Below, piece by piece: positions 1 through 7,127 of a DNA stretch of 64,000 bases (position 1 is its first letter; each line of letters opens with the position of its first letter). A program made the position numbers and the translations under genes. This stretch comes from Bacillota bacterium. GTDB lineage: Bacteria > Bacillota > Clostridia > Acetivibrionales > DSM-1351. The notes under the pieces are model-generated. The model worked only from the letters and a program-made list of their open reading frames with translations. It searched no databases and had not been told where the DNA came from. The DNA lies in assembly GCA_023444055.1 (NCBI GenBank), contig JAEZRV010000060.1, forward strand, positions 1 to 64,000. The letters run 5' to 3'.

Positions 1-171
1 GCATAGAGTTTCAAATATCTGGCAATAATTTAAATATAATATTAAATTTAAAGTTTTAGTACTTAGGAAATACTTAACCAAAAAGAGTTAAAAAGTAATT
101 CCATACACAAAATTATTTACAGTCCCAGCCTTTATCTATTTTACGGCTACAATTGAACCAAAAATTTAATC

Positions 172-1917
172 TTATTTTTCTGGATAATTCGCTCTAACTA
201 CATAGTGAGTATGTAATAGCTCATGAGCCTTGTGACTTCCTGGTTTCTCAAAATACTCATCATACATTTTCTTTATTACTGGATTTTCATGTGACTTTCT
301 AACTGACAAGCTTGCATCTTCTTCATAGATAGCTTTAGCTCTCTCAGCTCTCAAGTCAGTCCAACTTCTTACTGAAGATGGCTGTATTGGCTGTCCACCA
401 CCATTTACGCATCCACCTGGGCAAGCCATAATTTCAATGAAATCATATTCTGCTCCATCTTTCATGCTATCAAGAAGCTTTCTAGCATTACCTAAACCAT
501 TTGCAACTGCAGCCTTTATTTTCTTTCCACCAAACTCAACTGTAGCTTCCTTGATTCCTTCTATACCTCTAACAGCAGTATATTCAATATTGTCAAAGGA
601 TTTACCCTCTAAAATCTCAGCAACAGTTCTAAGAGCAGCTTCCATAACACCACCAGTAGCACCGAAAATTACTCCTGCCCCAGTTGCTCCTCCCATAGGA
701 TCGTCAAACTCTTTATCTTCAAGACTGTTAAAGTCAATACCAGCCTCTTTTATCATTTTAGCAGCTTCTCTAGTTGTAAGAACCACATCTACATCAGCTA
801 AGCCATTAGCAGATAATTCTGGTCTTGCAGCCTCATACTTCTTAGCAGTACATGGCATTACTGAAACAACAAATATTTTAGCTGGATCAATTCCCATCTT
901 TTCAGCATAGTATGATTTTAATACAGCACCAAACATTTCGTGAGGTGATTTACATGATGAAAGATTATCTAGGAATTCTGGGTAGTTATGCTCACAGAAT
1001 TTAATCCATCCAGGGCTACAAGATGTAATAACTGGAAGCTTTCCACCATTTTGAATTCTATTAAGAAGCTCAGTTCCTTCTTCCATTATTGTTAAGTCTG
1101 CAGCAGTATCTGTGTCAAACACCTTCGCAAAACCTAATTTGCTTAATGCTGCAACCATTTTTCCTGTACATCTGGTCCCTATTGGTAAACCAAATTCTTC
1201 ACCAATTGCAACTCTAACTGCAGGAGCAGTCTGAACAACAACATGAAGTTCTGGATTTGCTAAAGCATTCCAAACCTTATCTGTATCATCCTTTTCTTTT
1301 AATGCTCCAACAGGACATACGCTTATACATTGTCCGCAATTAGTACATGGAACATCTGCCAATGACATGTCAAATGCACAGCCAACAGCTGATTTGAAGC
1401 CTCTCTCAGTTGCGCTGATTACATTAACTGTCTGAACATTTTTACACATGCTTACGCAACGTCTGCAAAGAATACATTTATTCTGATCTCTTACGATTGA
1501 AGGTGATAAATCATCTAATGCATAATTATTAGTTTCTCCTTCAAATCTCAATTCCTTTATATTTAACTCCTCAGCAAGAGTTTGTAATTCACAATTTTTG
1601 CTTCTAACACAAGTTAAGCACTTTTTGTCATGGTTTGATAAAATGAGTTCTAAAGTAACCTTTCTTGCTTCTCTAACGCTTGGACTTTGAGTATATATTT
1701 CTAAGCCTTCTGATACAGGGTATACACATGAAGCTTGAAGCGCTCTTGCTCCCTTTATTTCAACTAGGCACATTCTGCAAGCGCCTACTTCGTTTATATC
1801 TTTTAGGAAGCAAAGTGTTGGTATTTTTATATTAGCCTGTCTAGCTGCCTCTAAAATAGTTAAACCTTGTTCAACCTGCAATTTCTTGCCGTCTATAGTA
1901 ATATTTACTGTTGCCAT
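172..1917 (-). CDS. hydA: [FeFe] hydrogenase, catalytic subunit of a trimeric NADH-linked enzyme
   Basis: Cytoplasmic iron-only hydrogenase that reduces protons with electrons from NADH and ferredoxin, 581 aa. An N-terminal [2Fe-2S] domain has Cys36, 47, 50 and 64. A His-ligated [4Fe-4S] site has His96, Cys100, 103 and 109. Two [4Fe-4S] clusters follow (Cys148, 151, 154, 158 and Cys191, 194, 197, 201). The H-cluster domain shows L1 TSCSPGW (Cys300), L2 MPCTAKK (Cys356) and L3 MACPGGCVNGGG (Cys499, Cys503). L1 has Ser where the best known enzymes have a second Cys. I chose the ATG at 1917 because AGGGAGGAGAG lies just upstream; an in-frame start further up would overlap hydB. It is the last gene of the operon, 17 bp after hydB. 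Electron bifurcation is inferred from the HydABC arrangement. Confidence 0.96.
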   Translation of the reverse strand: MATVNITIDGKKLQVEQGLTILEAARQANIKIPTLCFLKDINEVGACRMCLVEIKGARALQASCVYPVSEGLEIYTQSPSVREARKVTLELILSNHDKKCLTCVRSKNCELQTLAEELNIKELRFEGETNNYALDDLSPSIVRDQNKCILCRRCVSMCKNVQTVNVISATERGFKSAVGCAFDMSLADVPCTNCGQCISVCPVGALKEKDDTDKVWNALANPELHVVVQTAPAVRVAIGEEFGLPIGTRCTGKMVAALSKLGFAKVFDTDTAADLTIMEEGTELLNRIQNGGKLPVITSCSPGWIKFCEHNYPEFLDNLSSCKSPHEMFGAVLKSYYAEKMGIDPAKIFVVSVMPCTAKKYEAARPELSANGLADVDVVLTTREAAKMIKEAGIDFNSLEDKEFDDPMGGATGAGVIFGATGGVMEAALRTVAEILEGKSFDNIEYTAVRGIEGIKEATVEFGGKKIKAAVANGLGNARKLLDSMKDGAEYDFIEIMACPGGCVNGGGQPIQPSSVRSWTDLRAERAKAIYEEDASLSVRKSHENPVIKKMYDEYFEKPGSHKAHELLHTHYVVRANYPEK

Positions 1918-1934
1918 TTTTACACTCTCCTCCC

Positions 1935-3728
1935 TTATATTTTTGAAATAGCTTTGAATGGACATTTTTCCATACAAGCACCACATTTTGCACATTTAGC
2001 TTGATCTATTACGTAAGGAACTTTCTTTTCTCCACTAATGCAGTTCATAGGACATGCTTTTGCACATAATCCGCAGCTCTTACATTTCGCAGCATCAACA
2101 GTGTATTGTAGCATAGCCTTACAAACGCCTGCTGTACATTTCTTATCATGAATATGTGCTTCATACTCATCCCTGAAGTATCTTATTGTACTGAGAACAG
2201 GGTTTGGAGCAGTTTGACCTAATCCACACAATGCAGATGTTTTAATATTCTTTGCCAATTCCTCAAGCTTTTCAATATCTCCATCTTGACCTTTTCCTTC
2301 AGTGATTCTTGTCAATATCTCAAGCATACGCTTAGTTCCAATTCTACAAGGAGGACATTTACCGCAGGACTCATCAACTGTAAATTCTAAGAAGAATTTA
2401 GCTATATCAACCATACAGGTATCTTCGTCCATTACAATAAGTCCACCAGAACCCATCATAGCGCCAATTGAAATTAATGAATCATAATCAATAGGTACAT
2501 CTAAATGCTGAACAGGAACACATCCACCTGAAGGACCCCCCATTTGAGCAGCTTTAAATTGCTTACCCTTTGGAATACCACCACCTATGTCATAAACAAC
2601 TTCTCTTAGTGTTGTACCCATAGGTACTTCAACAAGACCGGTATTGTTAATCTTTCCGCCAAGTGCGAAAACCTTTGTTCCTTTACTCTTTTCAGTTCCA
2701 ATACTTGAGAACCACTGCGCACCGTTTAATATGATAACAGGAATATTCGCATATGTTTCAACATTATTTAATATTGAAGGCTTCTGCCATAGACCTTTAA
2801 CAGCTGGGAATGGTGGTCTTGGTCTAGGTTCACCTCTATGACCTTCAATTGATGTCATTAGAGCAGTTTCTTCACCGCAAACAAATGCTCCTGCACCAAG
2901 TCTAATCTCTAAATCAAATTTGAAGCCTGTACCAAGAATATTGTCTCCAAGTAATCCATATTCTTTAGCTTGTTCAATAGCAATTTGTAATCTCTTAACT
3001 GCTATAGGATACTCTGCTCTTACATATACAAAACCTTGTGTTGAACCAATCGCATATCCTGCTATTGTCATTGCTTCAATTAGTGAATGAGGATCACCCT
3101 CAAGAACACTTCTATCCATAAATGCTCCTGGGTCACCTTCATCGGCATTACAGCAGACATATTTAACGTCATTTACTTGTGCAGCTGCAAAACTCCATTT
3201 TAAACCTGTTGGGAAGCCTGCGCCGCCTCTTCCTCTTAAGCCTGATTGTTTCATTACTTCAATAACATCTTCAGGATTCATTTCTGTTAATACTTTTTCA
3301 ATTGCTTTATAACCATCAAAAGCTATGTATTCATCTATATTTTCAGGATTTATACGTCCACAATTCCTTAAAGCAATACGAGTCTGTCTTGTAAAGAAGT
3401 CAACACCTTCTAGTGATTTTGAAATATCTTCTGCTGCCTTTTCACCAGCAAGTAACCTCTTTACAATTCTTCCTTTTAGTAAATGCTCTTCAACTATTTC
3501 TTTTACATCTGATACCTCTACTCTTGTGTACATCGCACCTTCTGGATATACTACAACAATCGGACCTTCTGCACAAAGACCAAAACATCCTGTTTTTACT
3601 ATTTGAACTTCCTTATCCAATTGATTGCTTGACAGTAAAGCTTGCATTTCTTCCATAATCTTTAATGAATTAGAAGATGTACAACCTGTACCTGCACAAA
3701 CTAGCACATGTGCTCTATATAAATGCAT
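1935..3728 (-). CDS. hydB: NuoF-like NADH:ferredoxin/FMN subunit of trimeric hydrogenase
   Basis: Flavin and NADH-binding subunit that passes electrons between NADH, ferredoxin and HydA, 597 aa. The N-terminal ~90 residues form a thioredoxin-like [2Fe-2S] domain (CAGTGC and GCFGLCAEGP). The NuoF core follows, with glycine-rich FMN/NADH motifs GRGGAGFPTGLKW and GAGAFVCGEETAL, then a [4Fe-4S] site ESCGKCPPCR. The C-terminus has two ferredoxin clusters (CKSCGLCAKACP and CAKCGACMEKCP). Length and domain order match HydB/HndC rather than plain respiratory NuoF, which lacks both end domains. The ATG at 3728 follows GAGGAGG with good spacing; the in-frame GTG 18 bases upstream overlaps that Shine-Dalgarno sequence and is rejected. 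Confidence 0.96.
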   Translation of the reverse strand: MHLYRAHVLVCAGTGCTSSNSLKIMEEMQALLSSNQLDKEVQIVKTGCFGLCAEGPIVVVYPEGAMYTRVEVSDVKEIVEEHLLKGRIVKRLLAGEKAAEDISKSLEGVDFFTRQTRIALRNCGRINPENIDEYIAFDGYKAIEKVLTEMNPEDVIEVMKQSGLRGRGGAGFPTGLKWSFAAAQVNDVKYVCCNADEGDPGAFMDRSVLEGDPHSLIEAMTIAGYAIGSTQGFVYVRAEYPIAVKRLQIAIEQAKEYGLLGDNILGTGFKFDLEIRLGAGAFVCGEETALMTSIEGHRGEPRPRPPFPAVKGLWQKPSILNNVETYANIPVIILNGAQWFSSIGTEKSKGTKVFALGGKINNTGLVEVPMGTTLREVVYDIGGGIPKGKQFKAAQMGGPSGGCVPVQHLDVPIDYDSLISIGAMMGSGGLIVMDEDTCMVDIAKFFLEFTVDESCGKCPPCRIGTKRMLEILTRITEGKGQDGDIEKLEELAKNIKTSALCGLGQTAPNPVLSTIRYFRDEYEAHIHDKKCTAGVCKAMLQYTVDAAKCKSCGLCAKACPMNCISGEKKVPYVIDQAKCAKCGACMEKCPFKAISKI

Positions 3729-3774
3729 TTTTGAAAACCTCCTCACAATTAATTAAGAATAAACAATAGACCCA

Positions 3775-4143
3775 CTACTTTTGTTCAGTTCCAATAGTTA
3801 AGTCAAGACAAACTTTACCATTTACAATATGCTCAACTACCACTCTTGCTGCTTTTTCAGCAGTCATATTTACGTAGGTAGTCTTGTTTCCATCTTTATC
3901 TATAACTTCAACAACAGGTTCAAACTTACATACACCAACACATCCTGTCATAGATACAGTAACATTATTTAAACTTCTTTTACTAATCTCTTCAACAAAT
4001 GCATTCATAACTGGTCTAGCACCTGCTGCTATACCACATGTAGCCATTCCAACAACAACTCTAATTCCATCAGTACTTGTTCTCAGGGAAATCTGATCAA
4101 GAGTCTTCTTTCTTATCTCTTCTAATTCAGCTATCGACTTCAT
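3775..4143 (-). CDS. Thioredoxin-like [2Fe-2S] ferredoxin of the hydrogenase operon
   Basis: Small electron-transfer protein of 122 aa. An N-terminal helix (about residues 1-22) leads into a thioredoxin-like [2Fe-2S] fold with cluster cysteines in MATCGIAAGA and TGCVGVCKFEP. This family recurs between nuoE- and nuoF-like genes in clostridial hydrogenase operons. It overlaps the end of the upstream ATP-binding gene by 17 bp, which suggests translational coupling, and hydB starts 46 bp downstream. It may be a soluble electron shuttle or an assembly partner of HydABC; the sequence does not decide. The start has a GGAGGTG-type Shine-Dalgarno. Confidence 0.9.
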   Translation of the reverse strand: MKSIAELEEIRKKTLDQISLRTSTDGIRVVVGMATCGIAAGARPVMNAFVEEISKRSLNNVTVSMTGCVGVCKFEPVVEVIDKDGNKTTYVNMTAEKAARVVVEHIVNGKVCLDLTIGTEQK

Positions 4144-4738
4144 TTAGTACACCTCCAAAAATATTCTTTATAGCTTCATCAATATACTCTTTCAACCACT
4201 GTATAACCGCGAACTCATTTATACTAACGCAATTTTGCGATTTATTTACACCCTCTGTACTTTCAGTAACATCACCATTAAGCGTTCGTTTTATTTCCTC
4301 TGTATCGAGCTCAAACCTTCCATTTCTGCTCTCTAATAACAAAACAAATTGTATCTCAGGATTTGCAGTTATTAATGTAATCATAGTACTTCCAATGTCT
4401 CCAATAGGCAATCGATCAATATGATTAATTGAAAAAGTAGCAAATACTTTTGTACCTATATTTTTTTTCGAGTAAATTTCGAATTTGCCTTCACATTTTA
4501 ATGCTGATGCCTTTAATAATGGTATCCCTAATCCAATCTTCCGAGTAGTTCTAGTAGTTGTAAATGGGTCGTCAACTCTTGTAACAAAATCGCTCTCCAT
4601 TCCATTACCATTATCATTAATTTCAAGAGCAAGACTCTTATTGTCATCCTTCTCACCAATATGTACTCTAATTTCTGTTGCATTCGCTTTTAAAGAGTTT
4701 TGGACTATATCAAGAATGTGAAGTGATAAATCCCTCAT
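4127..4738 (-). CDS. Histidine-kinase-like ATPase (GHKL) domain protein in hydrogenase operon
   Basis: 203-aa protein with an N-terminal GHKL ATP-binding domain: N-box NSLKANATEIRV, then DNGNGM and the lid motif KIGLGIPLLKA. No phosphoacceptor His domain, receiver or membrane segment is visible. The C-terminal half (about residues 100-203) is unassigned. Comparable ATPase genes sit between nuoE- and nuoF-like genes in clostridial hydrogenase operons; the function is unknown and could be a regulatory kinase, an anti-sigma-like switch or a maturation factor. The start at 4738 is unusual: a hairpin element (4745-4794) separates it from the only good Shine-Dalgarno sequence (GGAG at 4802-4805). 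An in-frame extension runs back through the element but would begin on top of that Shine-Dalgarno sequence. Confidence 0.85.
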   Translation of the reverse strand: MRDLSLHILDIVQNSLKANATEIRVHIGEKDDNKSLALEINDNGNGMESDFVTRVDDPFTTTRTTRKIGLGIPLLKASALKCEGKFEIYSKKNIGTKVFATFSINHIDRLPIGDIGSTMITLITANPEIQFVLLLESRNGRFELDTEEIKRTLNGDVTESTEGVNKSQNCVSINEFAVIQWLKEYIDEAIKNIFGGVLNEVDS

Positions 4739-4744
4739 AATTAT

Positions 4745-4794
4745 GTCCATGTCCCACATTCTGCACAAAACTACATGACAGAAATGACATGGAC
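4745..4794 (-). repeat. Hairpin element copy 1 (type A), between SD and ATG of the GHKL gene
   Basis: On the minus strand a 9-bp perfect outer stem, GTCCATGTC with GACATGGAC, encloses an inner stem and an unpaired loop. GGAG lies 7 nt before the stem and the ATG lies 6 nt after it. The flanks GGAGATGCCGA and ATAATTATG match type A copies at spoVAC and the debranching enzyme gene. There is no T-run, so it is not a terminator. Confidence 0.85.
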
Positions 4795-4906
4795 TCGGCA
4801 TCTCCTTTAAATGTATTAGTAATTTCTTTCAACCTTTACTCCAAATAAATTTTTAGTTAGTAAGTATCAAAAAAGAATTCCAAAAAAAGAATTCATATGA
4901 ATTTAA

Positions 4907-5401
4907 TTATAAGTCTTTATATTTCTCTAAAATACTTGCAACGTCATCAGCAACTAATCTTCCATGAACGTCTTCATTTATAGTAATTACAGGAGCCAAA
5001 CCACATGCACCTATACATCTGCATGCATCAAGTGAAAATTTGCCGTCCGGAGTGCATTGTCCAACATCTATCCCTAGTAATTCTTTAAATTTTTCAAGTA
5101 TTTCACCAGCACCTTTTACATAGCAAGCAGTACCTAAACAAATATTAATACTAAAACGTCCCTTTGGATTTAGTGAAAACTGCGTATAGAATGTAACAAC
5201 GCCATAAATTTCAGCTAATGAAACATTAATTCCTTCTGAAATCTTTTTTAGAACATCTTCAGGTAAATATCCATAAACCTCTTGGGCTTCATGCAATACT
5301 GGAATTAATGCACCCCTTGTGTCCTTATACTTATCAATTATATTTTTGAGCTTCAAGTCTTTTTCATCTACGCAACCACAACAGCACTTGCTTTCACTCA
5401 T
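4907..5401 (-). CDS. hydC: NuoE-like [2Fe-2S] subunit of trimeric hydrogenase
   Basis: 164-aa NADH dehydrogenase 24-kDa-type subunit. A helical N-terminal part (about residues 15-75) precedes a thioredoxin-like [2Fe-2S] domain with cysteines in CLGTACYVKGA and DACRCIGACGLAP. It completes the HydABC complex and relays electrons between HydB and the catalytic subunit. An extra cysteine cluster, KCCCGC, sits at residues 5-10. The ATG at 5401 follows AAGGGAGG. It is the first gene of the five-gene operon; a promoter and a Rex-like operator lie just upstream (5425-5481). Confidence 0.94.
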   Translation of the reverse strand: MSESKCCCGCVDEKDLKLKNIIDKYKDTRGALIPVLHEAQEVYGYLPEDVLKKISEGINVSLAEIYGVVTFYTQFSLNPKGRFSINICLGTACYVKGAGEILEKFKELLGIDVGQCTPDGKFSLDACRCIGACGLAPVITINEDVHGRLVADDVASILEKYKDL

Positions 5402-5424
5402 TAAATAGACCTCCCTTTTTCAGC

Positions 5425-5442
5425 ATGTTAATATATTCACAA
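5425..5442 (-). promoter_or_regulatory. Rex-like operator at hydrogenase operon promoter
   Basis: The minus-strand sequence TTGTGAATATATTAACAT matches the clostridial Rex palindrome TTGTTAA-N4-TTAACAA at all but two fixed positions. It lies at about +4 to +21 relative to the start predicted from the -10 at 5453-5458, where a bound repressor would block transcription. Rex senses NADH/NAD+, which fits a hydrogenase operon. No rex gene is in this window, so regulation is inferred. Confidence 0.6.
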
Positions 5443-5452
5443 TATCGTTAAT

Positions 5453-5481
5453 ATTATAACAAATTATTAATATTTATTCAA
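5453..5481 (-). promoter_or_regulatory. Sigma-A-type promoter of the hydrogenase operon
   Basis: Minus strand: -35 TTGAAT (5476-5481), 17-bp spacer, -10 TATAAT (5453-5458). This predicts a start near 5446 and a leader of about 45 nt before hydC. Confidence 0.7.
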
Positions 5482-5650
5482 TAATCTAATAAAAAATGTT
5501 TCCAGAAAATTTCAAAGTTCAATCACCACATATAGTATTAATATTTATTTTTAATCACGATATATAGTTCAAAAATAACTTACTAAATATATTTTTAATT
5601 TAATATGAATACGTTACGAATATAATGTAGAGAGAGATTTAAGTTAGAAA

Positions 5651-5682
5651 AAAACTATAGGCATTTATTGCCTATAGTTTTT
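5651..5682 (-). terminator. Rho-independent terminator after the DUF1292 gene
   Basis: Perfect stem AAACTATAGGCA/TGCCTATAGTTT with a short loop. T-runs lie on both strands, so it may act bidirectionally. It sits 10 bp after the stop of the DUF1292 gene and closes the mtaB-ireB-ruvX-DUF1292 group. Confidence 0.9.
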
Positions 5683-5692
5683 TATTTTAGTT

Positions 5693-5977
5693 TTATTCAT
5701 CTAAGTCGTATTCTTCTTCCATTCTTTCCTTAAACTCTTCGAAAACTTCATTGAGTTCATCTTCATCATCAACTGTAATAAAAGCATCTTCGCCATCTTC
5801 GTTATGATCTACCTTAAGAATAACAACTTCATCAACCTCATCATCCTGCTCATCTAATGGCAGTAAAATAACATATTCGTTACCATTCATTTCAATTGTA
5901 TCTAGATGTTCAAACTCAACTTCTTCTCCATCTTCTCCAATTAAAACAACAATATCATCTCTTTCATCTTCACCCAT
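5693..5977 (-). CDS. DUF1292 family acidic protein
   Basis: 94-aa, very acidic cytoplasmic protein with many Asp and Glu residues along the whole chain. The core VVLIGEDGEEVEFEHLDTI, followed by YVILLPL, is characteristic of DUF1292 (YrzB type). Its biochemical role is unknown. In Firmicutes it usually follows ireB and ruvX, exactly as here. The start has TAGGAGG at good spacing. A strong terminator follows immediately. Confidence 0.9.
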   Translation of the reverse strand: MGEDERDDIVVLIGEDGEEVEFEHLDTIEMNGNEYVILLPLDEQDDEVDEVVILKVDHNEDGEDAFITVDDEDELNEVFEEFKERMEEEYDLDE

Positions 5978-6105
5978 ATCTATTTCCTCCTAGCATACCC
6001 TAGTTATTTAAGCTCATGTGTAAATTAGTATTATTAATTACTACATGATTTATACAAATACCGTTTTATAATAACACACTTGAATATGATTTCCAATATT
6101 AAGTT

Positions 6106-6531
6106 TTATTTATTGCAATTTGCTTGCCTATCCAAATACCCCTGTAAAATAAAAACCGCCGACATAGTATCTACAATATTTTTTTTATTTGCTGCTTTAA
6201 CACCAAGTTCAATCATAGTTCTATGTGCAGATACGGTTGTAAGTCTTTCATCCCATCTAATAATATTAAACTCACCAAACCCTAAAAGCTTATTAATAAA
6301 CTCATCTGTTCGCTCAGTTCTTGGACCCTTAGTACCATTCATATTTAATGGATATCCAATAACAATATCTTTCACATCATACTGAGTAATTATTTCTATT
6401 ATTCTAGCTAGTGCCTTCTTTAGTCCATCCTTGCATTTTATCGTTTCAATACCCTGTGCTGTCCAACCCATAGGATCGCTAACAGCAACTCCTATCCTTG
6501 AGTCTCCATAATCAATACCTAAAATTCTCAT
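6106..6531 (-). CDS. ruvX: YqgF/RuvX family putative Holliday junction resolvase / pre-16S rRNA nuclease
   Basis: 141-aa RNase H-fold nuclease. The first strand MRILGIDYGDSRIGVAVSD carries the family Asp, and DIVIGYPLNMNGTKGPRT and RWDERLTTVSA carry further conserved residues. The family was annotated as a Holliday junction resolvase and has been shown to process the 5' end of 16S rRNA in E. coli. GGAGGG precedes the ATG. A degenerate hairpin element (6576-6645) lies in its leader and ends in an ATG opening a 7-codon reading frame that stops 15 bp before the ruvX start. Confidence 0.92.
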   Translation of the reverse strand: MRILGIDYGDSRIGVAVSDPMGWTAQGIETIKCKDGLKKALARIIEIITQYDVKDIVIGYPLNMNGTKGPRTERTDEFINKLLGFGEFNIIRWDERLTTVSAHRTMIELGVKAANKKNIVDTMSAVFILQGYLDRQANCNK

Positions 6532-6575
6532 TTATTCCCTCCACGATTATTCCATACCATATAAGAACATAAATA

Positions 6576-6645
6576 TGCCTATGTCAAACATTTCGCACAA
6601 GACACTAAGGAAATGTACATTTCCCTTTGCAGAAATGGCAGGGAC
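6576..6645 (-). repeat. Hairpin element copy 2 (type B, degenerate), in ruvX leader
   Basis: The minus strand retains family landmarks: CTGCCATTTCTG, an inner hairpin GGAAATGTACATTTCC, CTTGTGCGAAATG and GGCATATTTATG. The outer stem is broken by mismatches. Its terminal ATG opens a short frame (MFLYGME) upstream of the true ruvX Shine-Dalgarno sequence, so this copy does not supply the gene's start. Confidence 0.75.
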
Positions 6646-6682
6646 TCTCTTTAACCCAGATTAGTTTGATATGCAAATTAAT

Positions 6683-6709
6683 AGGCATCCTCTTATCACG
6701 AGAATGCCC
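6683..6709. terminator. Possible terminator hairpin between ireB and ruvX
   Basis: A 10-bp stem with two G-T pairs (AGGCATCCTC with GAGAATGCCC) and a 7-nt loop. The T-richer flank is on the plus strand, whereas both neighbouring genes are on the minus strand, so it may instead be an RNA processing or pausing structure. Confidence 0.4.
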
Positions 6710-6727
6710 TTGAGTTTTTATAAATAT

Positions 6728-6994
6728 TTATTCAGAAGCATTATTGTTACTATCAAGATAGAACATTAAAACTTCCTCTAACAATTCATCTCTCTCTAGT
6801 CTTCTAATAATACTTCTTGCATTTTTATAGTTCGTGATGTAAGTAGGATCTCCCGACAATATATATCCTACCATTTGGTTAATAGGATTATACCCTTTTT
6901 CCTTTAATGCTCTATACACAGAAATTAGAATTTCTTTTGCTTCGTTATCCTTTTCTTTATCTACTTCAAACATCATTGTTTCATTAATGCCCAT
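6728..6994 (-). CDS. ireB: IreB family regulatory phosphoprotein (UPF0297)
   Basis: 88-aa cytoplasmic protein with the family signatures TMMFEV, GYNPINQMVGYILSGDPTYI and ARSIIRRLERDELLEEVL. In Enterococcus, IreB is a substrate of the Ser/Thr kinase IreK and affects cephalosporin resistance; no kinase of that kind is in this window. Length and sequence are typical. It precedes ruvX and the DUF1292 gene in the conserved Firmicute order, though alaS, the usual first partner, is not here. The start is the first Met, behind GGAAGG. Confidence 0.93.
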   Translation of the reverse strand: MGINETMMFEVDKEKDNEAKEILISVYRALKEKGYNPINQMVGYILSGDPTYITNYKNARSIIRRLERDELLEEVLMFYLDSNNNASE

Positions 6995-7127
6995 TATATC
7001 ACCTTCCTACCACAACAGTCCTTAATTATCCTATTTATGCAAGCCTATATTTTACATTGTTGTATATGGATATCCTTACATATCTATACTAATACATCCC
7101 ACAACCTTTTGCAACATTTTTGCAAAC

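Noticed and set aside
437..910. Plus-strand ORF antisense to hydA
   Set aside because: It lies wholly within a strongly conserved gene on the other strand, has low-complexity Ser/Pro/Ala-rich composition, and has no Shine-Dalgarno sequence.
3729..3746. GTG start for hydB 18 bases upstream
   Set aside because: The codon is part of the GTGAGGAGG Shine-Dalgarno region serving the ATG at 3728.
4739..4801. In-frame N-terminal extensions reading through the hairpin elements (starting MPSPCHFC...) for the GHKL, spoVAC and debranching enzyme genes
   Set aside because: The extensions begin on an ATG or GTG that overlaps the Shine-Dalgarno sequence itself, they encode the repeat rather than family sequence, and known family starts match the later ATG. 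They are in frame only because the type A copies have equal length.
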